This document shows, piece after piece, positions 15,388 to 23,694 of a stretch of DNA of 36,825 bases. Under the pieces are notes generated by a model, which saw only the letters and a program-made list of their open reading frames with translations, searched no databases and had not been told where the DNA came from. The translations under genes and the position numbers were made by a program. Source of the stretch: CAWKGC01 sp963849005 (GTDB taxonomy: Bacteria > Pseudomonadota > Gammaproteobacteria > Burkholderiales > Usitatibacteraceae); contig CAWKGC010000008.1 in assembly GCA_963849005.1 (NCBI GenBank), forward strand, positions 1 to 36,825. The letters run 5' to 3'. How positions within the stretch are numbered: position 1 is the stretch's first letter; the number at the start of each line of letters is the position of its first letter.

Positions 15388-16203
15388 CTACCGCCCGGCG
15401 TCGTTGAGGCTCCAGTCGTATTCGAGAAAGGCGATCTCGGCCTTCTGCTCGCGCACTGCGGCGCGGTCCTCGGGCTTGTCGGCGAGTTGGTCGGCGTACT
15501 TCGCCATCGCCTGCTTCACCGAGGTGTAGCCCTTGTGGCCCTTGGTGAAGTCCTTGCCATACCAGTCGAAGATCCTCGAGATCTCGAGCTTCCCGGTCTG
15601 CGGGCTGTAGCGGTTGCGCGTGCGGTCGGAGAGGAAGCGCTTCATGCCGTCTTCCAGTTGCGCATCCAGCTTGTCTGCCGTGAAAGCATCGGGCAGGAGC
15701 ATCGGGCAGCCGATGGAAGCGCACACGACGGCGAAGTGCACGCGCGGATCGTCGTACACGCCGTCCACGCGCAGAGTCTCGTGCTCGATCTGGTCGAGCG
15801 TGGCGTCCTGCCCGAACAGCTTGAAGAACTTGTCCTTCCACGGGTTGCCGAAGACGTTGCCGAAGTCCCGGATCGACTTGATGTCCGGGTAGCGCGTCAG
15901 GATCTTCTCGATGGTGAGCGCGTTGTAGTAGTTGATGAGGAAGGCCTGCTGCCCGGGCTTCTTCATCGCGTCGAACTCCGCCTTCGTCACTTTCGCGTAG
16001 TTCGCGAGCACGGCCTTCAACGCCGTGCGGTCCTTGGCGAACCCCGCGTAATCGACCCGCGAGGCGTTGCCGCCCTGCGCGACCGTGACGTGCTTCTTCA
16101 AGAGGACATCCCAGTCCCTGTGCTGCGGGTCCAGTTGCGCGAAGGCCGGGCTGGCGGCGAAGAGCAGCGGAACGAAAAGAGCGAGGAAACGCAGGAAGCG
16201 CAT
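15388..16203 (-). CDS. DUF547-family periplasmic protein
   Basis: This 271-residue protein has a clean signal peptide (MRFLRFLALFVPLLFAASPAFA). The DUF547 core is visible: RVDYAGFAKDR, FLINYYNALTIEKIL and the conserved HFAVVCASIGCPML with its two Cys residues. DUF547 proteins resemble papain-like or transglutaminase folds, but no activity is established. The start at 16203 has GGAG upstream. It stands between an inverted-repeat element and the fused transferase (24-base gap) and is commonly seen near the rSAM/selenodomain genes. Confidence 0.88.
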   Translation of the reverse strand: MRFLRFLALFVPLLFAASPAFAQLDPQHRDWDVLLKKHVTVAQGGNASRVDYAGFAKDRTALKAVLANYAKVTKAEFDAMKKPGQQAFLINYYNALTIEKILTRYPDIKSIRDFGNVFGNPWKDKFFKLFGQDATLDQIEHETLRVDGVYDDPRVHFAVVCASIGCPMLLPDAFTADKLDAQLEDGMKRFLSDRTRNRYSPQTGKLEISRIFDWYGKDFTKGHKGYTSVKQAMAKYADQLADKPEDRAAVREQKAEIAFLEYDWSLNDAGR

Positions 16204-16226
16204 CGGGGACTCCGGATCAGGCCTGG

Positions 16227-16307
16227 AAATAACGGGGTCAGAGTACATTTCGTTGAAAACGGGGTCGGAGCAAGGAATTGGCGAAATGTACTCTGACCCC
16301 GTTATTT
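16227..16307. repeat. Long inverted repeat, GGGGTCAGAGTACATTT family, copy 1
   Basis: Perfect arms of 26 bases (16227-16252 and 16282-16307) contain GGGGTCAGAGTACATTTCG and its complement, separated by 29 bases. The spacer holds a further degraded copy, ACGGGGTCGGAG. The right arm supplies the TAA stop and last Lys codon of the VTT-reductase. The element fills the gap between that gene and DUF547. The motif resembles repeats that accompany REP-associated tyrosine transposases, but no transposase is present. Confidence 0.85.
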
Positions 16308-18530
16308 TTCGAGTTGGTAGTAGGGGCGCTTGTTCCCGTTGAGGGAAGACAATTTCCCGATCACGCCGCCCAGCCCGCCGCGGCCCAGCGTCCAGGACTG
16401 GAACGCCTCGAGGAAGGCCACCTGCCCATGGGTAACTGTGCTGCGCTTCCACACGCCGGCGGCGTACTTGTTGGCCTCCGCCAGCGTCGGGTAGATGTGG
16501 ATGGTGCCGAGGATCTTGTTCATGCCCAAGCCGTACTTCATCGCCGTGACGAACTCCACCAGCAGGTCGCCCGCGTGCTCGCCGCCGATCGTCACCCCGA
16601 GGATCTTGTCGGTGCCGGGCTTGGTGAGCACCTTCACGTAGCCGTGCGCCTCGCCGTCGGCGATCGCGCGGTCGAGGTCGTCGATGCCGTAGGTCGAGAC
16701 CTGGTGGGGAATGCCCTTCTCCTTCGCTTCCTGCTCGTTGAGTCCCACGCGCGCGACTTCCGGGTCGGTGAAGGTCGCCCACGGGATCACGGAGTAGTCG
16801 ACCTTGAACCTGCGGAAGCGGCCGAAGATCGCGTTCACCGCCGCGTACCACGCCATGTGCGCCGCGGTGTGGGTGAACTGGTAGGGCCCGGCAACGTCGC
16901 CGCAAGCGAAGATGTTCGGGTAGAGCGTCTCGAGGTATTCGTTCACTTCCACCGTGCGCGTCTTCGTCGTCGGGATGCCGAGTTCCTCGAGGCCGTAGCC
17001 GGCGGTGTTGGCCACGCGGCCGACCGCGCACAGGATCTCGTCGAAGGCGATCTTCTTCTCCACGCCATCGCTTTCGACCACCAGCACTTTCTCGCCGTTC
17101 TCGACGCGCACTTCCTTCGCCTTGTGATTGGTGAGCACCTTGACCCCATCGGCCTCGAACTGCTTCGTCACCAGCGCGGAAAACTCCGGGTCCTCGCGGA
17201 CCATGATGCGCGCCATCATCTCGACCTGCGTCACCTCGGCGCCGAAGCGCGCGAAGCATTGCGTGAGCTCGGAGCCGATCGGCCCGCCGCCCAGCACCAC
17301 GAGGCGCCGCGGCAGCTTGCGCAGGTTCCACACCGTGTCGGAAGTGAGCGGGTTGCATTCCTTCAGCCCCGGGATCGGCGGGATGAAAGGCCGCGCGCCG
17401 GCGGCGATCACGATGTTCTTCGTGGTGAGGACCTGCTTCCCGCCATTGTCGAGCGTCACTTCCACCGTCCAGGGGGAAGTGATCTTCGCCGCGCCCTTCA
17501 GGCACTCGACGCCGAGCCCGGTGTAGCGCTCGACCGAATCGTGCGGCTCGACCGTCTTCACCACCGATTGCACGCGCTCCATCACGTCGGCAAAGTCGAA
17601 GTCCGCCGACGCCGAGCGGATGCCGAATTCCTTCGAGCGGCGGATGTGCGAGAGCAGCTTGGCCGAGCGGATCAGCGCCTTCGACGGCACGCAGCCGGTG
17701 TACAGGCAATCGCCGCCCAGCCGGTGCTTCTCGACCAGCGTCACCTTGGCCTTCACGGCGGCGGCGATGTAGGAAGTCACGAGTCCCGCGGAACCCGCGC
17801 CGATCACGACCACGTGGCGGTCGAACGTCGCCGGCCTCGCCCACTTCGCGTAGACCTTGCGCGCCTTCAGGGTCTCGACGATCTTCTTGGCGATGAGCGG
17901 GAACAGCCCGAGCAGGACGAAGGCGAGCAGCAGCCCCGGCGAGAGGATGCCCTTGAGAGAGGTGATCTGCGCAAGTTGCGTGCCGGTGTACACGTAGACG
18001 ACGGTGCCGGCGAACATGCCCAGCTGGCTCACCCAGTAGAAGGTGCGCGTCCTGATCGGCGTGAGACCCATCACGAGGTTGATGACGAAGAACGGGAAGG
18101 CGGGCACGAGGCGCAGCGCGAACAAGTAGAAGGCGCCCTCCTTTTCCACGCCGGCGTTGATCGCTTTGAGCTTGTCGCCGAACTTCGCCTGCACCCAGTC
18201 CTTCAGCAGGAAGCGGGAAGCGAGGAAGGCCAGCGTCGCGCCGATCGAGGAGGCGAAGGACACGATCACCGTGCCCCAAAGCAGGCCGAAGATCGCGCCC
18301 GCCACCAGCGTGAGGATGGCGGCGCCGGGGAACGACAGCGCGGTCACCGCCACGTAGATGCCGAAGAAGATCGCGCCCGTCTGCACGGGGTTGGCGTTGA
18401 AGTAGGCCTCGATCGCCGCCTGCTGGCTCCTGAAATAGTCGAGCGAGAGGAAGCGCCCGAGGTCGAAGGCGAAGAACGCCACGACCAGCGCGAGGATCAC
18501 GACGACCACGACCAGTTTTCCGGATTTCAT
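16302..18530 (-). CDS. VTT/TVP38 membrane domain fused to a mercuric-reductase-like disulfide oxidoreductase
   Basis: Residues 1-225 are a VTT (DedA/TVP38/TMEM64) membrane domain with FPGAAILTLVAGAIFG and ALRLVPAFPFFVINLVMG. From about residue 236 a class I pyridine nucleotide-disulfide oxidoreductase follows: GAGSAG (244-249), redox pair C275/C280 in GGDCLYTGCVPSK, the NAD motif VLGGGPIGSEL, FACGDVAGPYQFTH, and a dimerisation domain containing PEVARVGLNE. The usual C-terminal His-Pro-Thr motif appears as HIYPTLAEA. MKSGK at 18530 with AGGGAGA upstream is the start; 742 residues. No N-terminal HMA or C-terminal Cys pair is seen, so mercury reduction is not supported. A membrane-tethered thiol or metalloid redox role is inference. 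Confidence 0.9.
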   Translation of the reverse strand: MKSGKLVVVVVILALVVAFFAFDLGRFLSLDYFRSQQAAIEAYFNANPVQTGAIFFGIYVAVTALSFPGAAILTLVAGAIFGLLWGTVIVSFASSIGATLAFLASRFLLKDWVQAKFGDKLKAINAGVEKEGAFYLFALRLVPAFPFFVINLVMGLTPIRTRTFYWVSQLGMFAGTVVYVYTGTQLAQITSLKGILSPGLLLAFVLLGLFPLIAKKIVETLKARKVYAKWARPATFDRHVVVIGAGSAGLVTSYIAAAVKAKVTLVEKHRLGGDCLYTGCVPSKALIRSAKLLSHIRRSKEFGIRSASADFDFADVMERVQSVVKTVEPHDSVERYTGLGVECLKGAAKITSPWTVEVTLDNGGKQVLTTKNIVIAAGARPFIPPIPGLKECNPLTSDTVWNLRKLPRRLVVLGGGPIGSELTQCFARFGAEVTQVEMMARIMVREDPEFSALVTKQFEADGVKVLTNHKAKEVRVENGEKVLVVESDGVEKKIAFDEILCAVGRVANTAGYGLEELGIPTTKTRTVEVNEYLETLYPNIFACGDVAGPYQFTHTAAHMAWYAAVNAIFGRFRRFKVDYSVIPWATFTDPEVARVGLNEQEAKEKGIPHQVSTYGIDDLDRAIADGEAHGYVKVLTKPGTDKILGVTIGGEHAGDLLVEFVTAMKYGLGMNKILGTIHIYPTLAEANKYAAGVWKRSTVTHGQVAFLEAFQSWTLGRGGLGGVIGKLSSLNGNKRPYYQLEK

Positions 18531-18552
18531 TGTTTTCTCCCTGTCCCCGGGC

Positions 18553-19626
18553 TCAAAGGAATTCCGCCCGGAGGTCGACGCTCTGGCGGTTGCCGAGCGC
18601 ATCGAAGTTCTTGTCCAGCCATTCCGCCGCGGCCACGCGCCCGCGGTCGCGCAATTGCAGCAGGAATTCCCAGTCGACGCTGAACTTGGTCGTCACCGAC
18701 AGGTCGGCGAGCGCCTTGTCGGCACGCACCGAATGGATCAGCACGTGCTTCAGCTTGTCGCGATGCTCCTCCTTCAGCCAGCCATCCTCGAGGAGCTTCT
18801 GCACGAAGGCCACCGCGCGCAGCTCCTTGATCAGCGAGGAGTTGAAGGAGATCTCGTTGACGCGGTCGTCGATCTCGTGCGGCAGGGTCGGCACGCCGGG
18901 CCGCTCGATCGGGTTGATGTGCAGGATGATCACGTCGCGGGACTCGGTCTCGTAGAAGAGCGGGAAGAGCACCGGGTTGCCCATGTAGCCGCCGTCCCAG
19001 TAGTGCTCGCCGTCGATCTCGACCGCCTGGAACAGGAACGGCAGGCAGGCCGAGGCCATCACCACGTCGGCGGTGATCTCGGGGGTGTTGAAGACTTTCA
19101 CCTTGCCGGTGCGCACGTTGGTCGCCGAGAGGAAAAGCTTGGTGCTCTGGCAGCCGTGCAGTTCCTCGAAGTCGACGTGCTTCACCAGCAGTTCGCGCAG
19201 CGGATTGAGGTTGTAGGGGTTCAACTGGTAGGGCGAGAAAGCGGCGGTCATCGCCTTGAAGCCCTGGAAGGCGATCGAGTCCGTCGCGCCGAAACCCGCG
19301 AGCAGCTTGTCCCACGGCATGCGCTTCACCGGGTTGAATTGCGTGCCGTATTCCGACACCGAGTGCCAGAAGTCGTGCAGGGCGGCCCTTGCGCCATCGA
19401 CGCCGCCGGTCAGGTTGCCGTAGGCGTACACCACCGCGTTCATCGACCCGGCGCTGGTGCCCGACAGGCCCTCGATCTCGATGCGGCCGTCTTCGAGGAA
19501 GCGGTCGAGCACGCCCCAGGCGAAGGCGCCATGCGCTCCACCCCCCTGCAGGGCGAGATTCACGCGCTTGACCTTCGCGCGTCCGCGAACGCGGGGAGGC
19601 TTTCGTTTCACGATGCGGCGGGCCAT
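18553..19626 (-). CDS. Patatin-like phospholipase
   Basis: This 357-residue protein carries the patatin acyl hydrolase features: oxyanion motif QGGGAHGAFAWGVLD, nucleophile elbow GTSAGS (Ser about residue 58) and the catalytic Asp in WDGGYMGN. Family members cleave lipid acyl esters, and in polyester-storing bacteria relatives are linked to polyhydroxybutyrate turnover. MARRIVKRKP at 19626 is chosen as the start; an upstream in-frame start lies inside the preceding remnant gene. It begins two bases after the stop of the 3-hydroxybutyrate dehydrogenase remnant, so the two probably formed an operon. The VTT-reductase follows 22 bases downstream. Confidence 0.9.
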   Translation of the reverse strand: MARRIVKRKPPRVRGRAKVKRVNLALQGGGAHGAFAWGVLDRFLEDGRIEIEGLSGTSAGSMNAVVYAYGNLTGGVDGARAALHDFWHSVSEYGTQFNPVKRMPWDKLLAGFGATDSIAFQGFKAMTAAFSPYQLNPYNLNPLRELLVKHVDFEELHGCQSTKLFLSATNVRTGKVKVFNTPEITADVVMASACLPFLFQAVEIDGEHYWDGGYMGNPVLFPLFYETESRDVIILHINPIERPGVPTLPHEIDDRVNEISFNSSLIKELRAVAFVQKLLEDGWLKEEHRDKLKHVLIHSVRADKALADLSVTTKFSVDWEFLLQLRDRGRVAAAEWLDKNFDALGNRQSVDLRAEFL

Positions 19627-19628
19627 GG

Positions 19629-19760
19629 TCAGTGCGCCGTCCAGCCGCCGTCGATGGGAAGGATCGCGCACGTGATCAACGGCGCGGCGCCGGAGGCAAG
19701 AATGCCAAGCCCGATGCCGCTCGTCGAACCGGTGACGAGCGCGGTCTTGCCTTTCAACAT
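19629..19760 (-). pseudogene. 3-hydroxybutyrate dehydrogenase remnant with an internal deletion
   Basis: A 43-codon frame starts MLKGKTALVTGSTSGIGLGI, the exact N terminus of polyester-linked 3-hydroxybutyrate dehydrogenases (SDR family, TGxxxGIG cofactor motif). It ends with AILPIDGGWTAH, their C terminus. The 200 or so residues between, including the Ser-Tyr-Lys catalytic set, are absent, and the frame is kept across the junction. Near the junction LASGAAPLITC looks like a mutated LASDAAAQITG. It cannot be an active enzyme. It still has ATG, a GAGG ribosome site and a stop, and may be kept for translation of the patatin gene. Confidence 0.85.
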
Positions 19761-19833
19761 GGGGACTCCTCGGGTGTGGGTGCTTCCGCTCTCCAACAGT
19801 AGTCGGGCGGCGTGAAGCTTTGCTTACATCCGG

Positions 19834-20433
19834 CTACAGGATAGCAGCGGAAGGCCCGCCTCCGCGCCCCATCGCCGGGAGGTAATGGCCGGCCAGTTGC
19901 CCGCGTAGCGCGCGCTTCGCGCGGTGCACCATGATCCACAGGTTGTTGGCGCTCACCTTCAGCTGGCGGCAGGCTTCCCCGGTATCACGGCCCTGCACCT
20001 CGCACAGCAGGAATGCCGCGGCCTGCTTTTTCGGCAGCGTGCCCAGGCCAGCCGCGAGGTCGCGCAGGAGCTCGCCACGCTCGGCGGCCACCGAGGCATC
20101 CCCGGCGGTGGAGTCGTCCCAGAGCGTGGCCACGGCCTGCGCGGAATGGCTGGCCTCGTCTTCGCCGTCGATGCCATCCTCGGCGCGATGCGCGCGCTCG
20201 CGGATGCGCCCGCGCACGTGGTCGGCGATCTTGTGGCGCAGGATCGACGTCATCCATGTGCGCAGCGTGCTGCGGCCGTCGAAGCCCTGCTGGCTGGCGA
20301 GCGCCGCGGAGAGCGTTTCCTGGACGAGGTCGTCGACCGCGTCGGATTCGCGCAGTTGCGCGCCGGCGTAGCGGCGGAGGTAGCGGACCATCTCTTCGAG
20401 TTCAGGGGCGGACATCGAGCGCAGCGTGTTCAT
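19834..20433 (-). CDS. ECF-type RNA polymerase sigma factor
   Basis: This 199-residue sigma-70 family protein shows region 2 (RYLRRYAGAQLRESDAVDDL, VQETLSAAL, STLRTWMTSILRHKIADHVR) and region 4 (LPKKQAAAFLLCEVQGRD, then QLKVSANNLWIMVHRAKRAL). The linker between them is long and acidic. ECF factors redirect RNA polymerase and are normally held by an anti-sigma factor encoded beside them. None is recognisable here; the partner is the degenerate phosphogluconolactonase-like gene, whose stop overlaps this start as ATGA. The downstream neighbour is the dehydrogenase remnant. Confidence 0.88.
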   Translation of the reverse strand: MNTLRSMSAPELEEMVRYLRRYAGAQLRESDAVDDLVQETLSAALASQQGFDGRSTLRTWMTSILRHKIADHVRGRIRERAHRAEDGIDGEDEASHSAQAVATLWDDSTAGDASVAAERGELLRDLAAGLGTLPKKQAAAFLLCEVQGRDTGEACRQLKVSANNLWIMVHRAKRALRGQLAGHYLPAMGRGGGPSAAIL

Positions 20434-21005
20434 CGGGGCTCCGTTTCGGTGGCGAATGGGGTGGCGTCGGCGCCAAGCAGCGCCGGCAGGGTGAGCGCCA
20501 CCGACTGCCGGCGGCGCACGGGATCGAAGGACGCGACCACCAGGCGGTCGTGCGGCTCTTCGCCGCGCGCTTCAAGGAGCGCGCGATTGCTGAGGAGGAC
20601 GAGGTCGAAGCGCGGCAGCGCGCCCTCGCCGAGGCTGAAGAAGGCGCGCAGCTCCTGCTCGTAGTGGCGCGCGGCTTCAAGCGGATCGGCGGCCCGCACC
20701 GGCGGCAGGTGGAGACGGCGGCGGGAGACGCCCGCGAGTTCGGCAAGCACGCGCATGCGGCCTGCCGCGCCTTCGCCGTCCGGCCAGGGCAGGCCTGCCG
20801 CAAACAGGTGCGCGGAAACGCCGCGGGCCTTCGCCGCCGCAACCGCCTCTTGCAGCCGCGGCAGGGCGAGCTCCGCGGAAAGCAGCGGGCAGAGCGCGAT
20901 CGCAAAATGCCGCGCCACGGGCGTCAGGGCCCGCCGGTCGAGCGCGACCAACAGCGGTTGCGCGGGGCTTCGCACCGGGGAGGAAGAAGGGGTGGGCGAG
21001 TTCAT
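20430..21005 (-). CDS. Degenerate 6-phosphogluconolactonase-like protein coupled to the sigma factor
   Basis: The 191-residue protein follows the 6-phosphogluconolactonase/glucosamine-6-phosphate isomerase fold in its second half: AARHYEQELRAFF, LPRFDLVLL, RLVVASFDP and SVALTLPALLGA match that family in order. The catalytic motifs are missing: no LSGGSTP near the N terminus, no GDER, and FDLVLL is followed by SNRALLEARG in place of GMGxDGHTAS. It is about 40 residues shorter than usual. The ATG at 21005 is preferred over one 7 codons upstream. It overlaps the sigma factor as ATGA. A pseudoenzyme serving as a regulator is a reasonable inference; a decaying gene is the alternative. Confidence 0.6.
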   Translation of the reverse strand: MNSPTPSSSPVRSPAQPLLVALDRRALTPVARHFAIALCPLLSAELALPRLQEAVAAAKARGVSAHLFAAGLPWPDGEGAAGRMRVLAELAGVSRRRLHLPPVRAADPLEAARHYEQELRAFFSLGEGALPRFDLVLLSNRALLEARGEEPHDRLVVASFDPVRRRQSVALTLPALLGADATPFATETEPR

Positions 21006-21114
21006 GGAACGCAGTCTGGCCGCCACGCGCGGGATGGAAAATCCGGAAAAACACGCACTGGCTTGTGGAAACTACGTACGCGCCGCGCCGCCCGAGGCCC
21101 TACACTTCGATGCG

Positions 21115-23088
21115 ATGAACGCCCTTTCTCCACGCTGGGTCGCGCAAGCGACCGCGCTGGCCGTCGGCTGGTGGCTGTGCGGCGCGCTCGCGCTTGCGCT
21201 CTTTCCGCTCGGCCGCGACCTCGCCACCGTCTGGCCGGCATCCGGGCTGGCGCTTGGCGTGCTGCTGGTGTGGGGCCGGGGACTGTGGCCGGGAATCGCG
21301 CTGGGCAGCCTCGCGCTCGGCATCGGTGCCGGGCTCACCCCGATGCAGGCGCTGTTCTATGCCGTCGGCAGCAGCCTGGAATCGTGGCTTGGCGCGACCC
21401 TCCTTTTGCGCTTCGCCGGCCCGCGGCCGGGACTGGGGCGCCTGGGCGAAGTGCTCGCCTTCGTCGGCTGGGGAGCGATCGTATCCACCGCCGTCGGCGT
21501 CATCACGATCACCACGTTGCTGATGATGCCGGTGTCGACCGCTTCGGCGGCGGCGCGGGAACTCGAGCCGTGGGCGGTGTGGCTGGGGCACGCGATCGGC
21601 GTGCTGCTGATCACGCCGGTGATGCTCACGTTCGCCAACGGAAGATCGCCCTCGAAGCTGAAGGAACGGGCCTGGGAGGCGCTGGCGCTCGTCATCGTTG
21701 CGGTCGCGGTGTGCGCGACGGTTTTCACCAACATGTCCAAGGCGTTCACAGTGAACCCGGTGCCCTACATGATCTTCCCGTTGTTCTTCTGGGCGGCGCT
21801 GCGCTTTGGCACGCGCGAGGTGAGCGCGCTGCTGTTCACGGTCGGCGCGGCGGCGGTGGTGGCGACCTGCCTCGGGAACGGGCCGTTCGCCGAGGGCAGC
21901 GCGTTGCAGAACCTCGTCTCGCTCTACCTCTTCCTCGCCATCGCGGTGATCCCCACGCTGTTGCTTGCCGCGACGCTGGAGGAGAGGCGCGAGGCGCAGG
22001 CCGGGCTCGCGGAGAGCGAGGCCAAGTACCGCCTGCTGGTGGAAAACCAGTCGGAGCTGGTGCTGCGCCTGGAGCGCGATCGCAGCGTCGCGTTTGCAAG
22101 CCCCGCCTACCTCGAGTTCTTCGGCCGTCCCGCCGAGGAGGTGAAAGGGCAGGCGCTCGACTTCGCCGTGCACGACGACGACCGCGAGGCGATGGCGCGC
22201 GGCTGGGCGGCGCTGTTCGGTGCCGACGGCCGCTGCGCGATGGAATGCCGCGTGATGTCGCGTGACGGCTGGCGCTGGCTCGCGTGGTCGGGCCAGCTGG
22301 AGCCCGCGGGCGATGCGGCCGTGGTGGTCGCGCGCGACGTCACCGCGCGGCGCCGCGCCGAGCAGCAATCCCGCCAGCACCTCGAGCAACTGGCGCACGT
22401 GTCGCGCGTCTCCTCGATGGACGAGATGGCGAGCGCGATGGCGCACGAGATCAACCAGCCGCTCTCCGCCATCGCCACCTTCACCCAGGCGTGCCTGCGC
22501 CTCCTGTCACGGGACCCCGTGGACCATGCGGAACTCGCGGGCGCGATGCGGCGCGTGGCGAGCGAGGCCGACCGCGCCGGCGAGATCGTGCGGCGCATCC
22601 GCCGCTTCGTGAAGAACGAGCCCGGGCAAAGCGTCTCGGTGGACCTGAATTTCCTCGTGGGCGAGGTGATCCGCCTCGCGCAGGCCGACGCGCGGCAATC
22701 CGGCGTGCAGCTGGTCGCGCTTCCGCAGCCCGGCCTGCCGATGCTCTCGGCGGACCCGATCCAGGTGCAGCAGGTGCTGCTCAACCTCGTGCGCAACGCG
22801 ATCGAGGCGCTGAACACCGCGGGCAGCGCGCGCCGCGAGGTGACCATCGCGACAGCGTCCGGCCCGAAAGCGGTCGAGGTGACCGTGACGGACAGCGGCC
22901 CGGGCGTGGCCGACATCGAGCGCGCCTTCGAGCCGTTCTATTCCACCAAGGCCGAAGGCATGGGCATAGGACTGGCGATCAGCCGCTCGATCATCGAGGC
23001 GCACGGCGGCCGGCTAACCGGGCAGTCGAGCCCGGGGCATGGCGCGACCTTCAAGTTCACCCTGCCACTTGACGAGGCCAACACGTGA
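21115..23088 (+). CDS. MASE1-PAS hybrid membrane sensor histidine kinase
   Basis: This 657-residue sensor has an N-terminal MASE1-type membrane domain (about 1-285, eight or so hydrophobic segments, with WPASGLALGVLL) and a PAS domain (about 300-420, AESEAKYRLLVENQSELVLR to VVVARDVTARRRAE). The transmitter has phosphoacceptor His444 in AMAHEINQPLSAIATF, N box NLVRNAIEAL, and G boxes DSGPGV and GMGIGLAISRSIIEAHGG. The H-box type and FixJ-family partner place it with FixL/TodS-like kinases. The ATG at 21115 starts at the MASE1 domain. Its stop overlaps the regulator's GTG as GTGA. A palindromic TACGTA lies about 40 bases upstream. The signal is unknown. Confidence 0.93.
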   Translation: MNALSPRWVAQATALAVGWWLCGALALALFPLGRDLATVWPASGLALGVLLVWGRGLWPGIALGSLALGIGAGLTPMQALFYAVGSSLESWLGATLLLRFAGPRPGLGRLGEVLAFVGWGAIVSTAVGVITITTLLMMPVSTASAAARELEPWAVWLGHAIGVLLITPVMLTFANGRSPSKLKERAWEALALVIVAVAVCATVFTNMSKAFTVNPVPYMIFPLFFWAALRFGTREVSALLFTVGAAAVVATCLGNGPFAEGSALQNLVSLYLFLAIAVIPTLLLAATLEERREAQAGLAESEAKYRLLVENQSELVLRLERDRSVAFASPAYLEFFGRPAEEVKGQALDFAVHDDDREAMARGWAALFGADGRCAMECRVMSRDGWRWLAWSGQLEPAGDAAVVVARDVTARRRAEQQSRQHLEQLAHVSRVSSMDEMASAMAHEINQPLSAIATFTQACLRLLSRDPVDHAELAGAMRRVASEADRAGEIVRRIRRFVKNEPGQSVSVDLNFLVGEVIRLAQADARQSGVQLVALPQPGLPMLSADPIQVQQVLLNLVRNAIEALNTAGSARREVTIATASGPKAVEVTVTDSGPGVADIERAFEPFYSTKAEGMGIGLAISRSIIEAHGGRLTGQSSPGHGATFKFTLPLDEANT

Positions 23089-23693
23089 CGACCACCGGCA
23101 TCCCCACCGTCTGCATCGTCGACGACGACGACGCCGTTCGCGACAGCCTCGCGTTCCTCTTCAAGTCGGTGCGGCTGAGAAGCCTTTCCTTCGGCAATGC
23201 GGATGCATTGCTTGCTGCGCTGCCGATCGCCGCGCCCGCATGCGCGGTGGTCGACGTGCGCATGCCCGGAATGAGCGGGCTGGAACTGCTCGAAGCGCTG
23301 CAGGCAAAGCGCGTGGCGCTTCCCGTGATCATCATGACCGGCCACGGCGACGTGCCGATGGCGGTGCGCGCGATGAAGGCAGGCGCGCTCGATTTCCTCG
23401 AGAAGCCCTTCAATGACCAGGCCTTGATCGAGGCCGTGCAGCGCGCGCTCGGCACCGCGGCGCCGCGCCCCGCGAGCGAAATCGCGCAGCATTTCGAGAC
23501 GCTCACCCCGCGCGAGCGCGAAGTGATGGCGCTGATCGTCGAGGGGCGCGCCAACAAGGTCGTCGGAGCAGAACTCGGCATGAGCGTGCGCACGGTGGAG
23601 GTGCACCGCGCGCGGATCATGGAGAAGATGGCGGTGCGTTCGCTCGCCGAATTGGTGCGCGCCGCGATGTCCCTCGACGGCGCGCGCGGCTGA
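23085..23693 (+). CDS. FixJ/NarL-family response regulator
   Basis: This 202-residue regulator has a receiver domain with acidic pocket IVDDDDAVRD, phosphoacceptor Asp57 in VVDVRMPGMSG, conserved Thr in IIMTGHGDVPMAVRAMKAGA and Lys in DFLEKPF. A LuxR-type DNA-binding domain follows (LTPREREVMALIVEGRANK, then GMSVRTVEVHRARIMEKM). It pairs with the MASE1 kinase through a GTGA overlap and would act as a transcription activator when phosphorylated. Targets are unknown. It ends one base before the convergent metallophosphoesterase gene, with no visible terminator between. Confidence 0.95.
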   Translation: MTTTGIPTVCIVDDDDAVRDSLAFLFKSVRLRSLSFGNADALLAALPIAAPACAVVDVRMPGMSGLELLEALQAKRVALPVIIMTGHGDVPMAVRAMKAGALDFLEKPFNDQALIEAVQRALGTAAPRPASEIAQHFETLTPREREVMALIVEGRANKVVGAELGMSVRTVEVHRARIMEKMAVRSLAELVRAAMSLDGARG

Positions 23694-23694
23694 A

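Noticed and set aside
16302..18530. Mercuric reductase annotation
   Set aside because: There is no HMA domain and no C-terminal Cys pair, and no mer genes are nearby; only the general disulfide-reductase fold is supported.
16278..18683. Long plus-strand open frame opposite the VTT-reductase
   Set aside because: It is rich in His, Arg, Asp and Glu, has no recognisable domain, and is the mirror of a well-conserved gene in GC-rich DNA.
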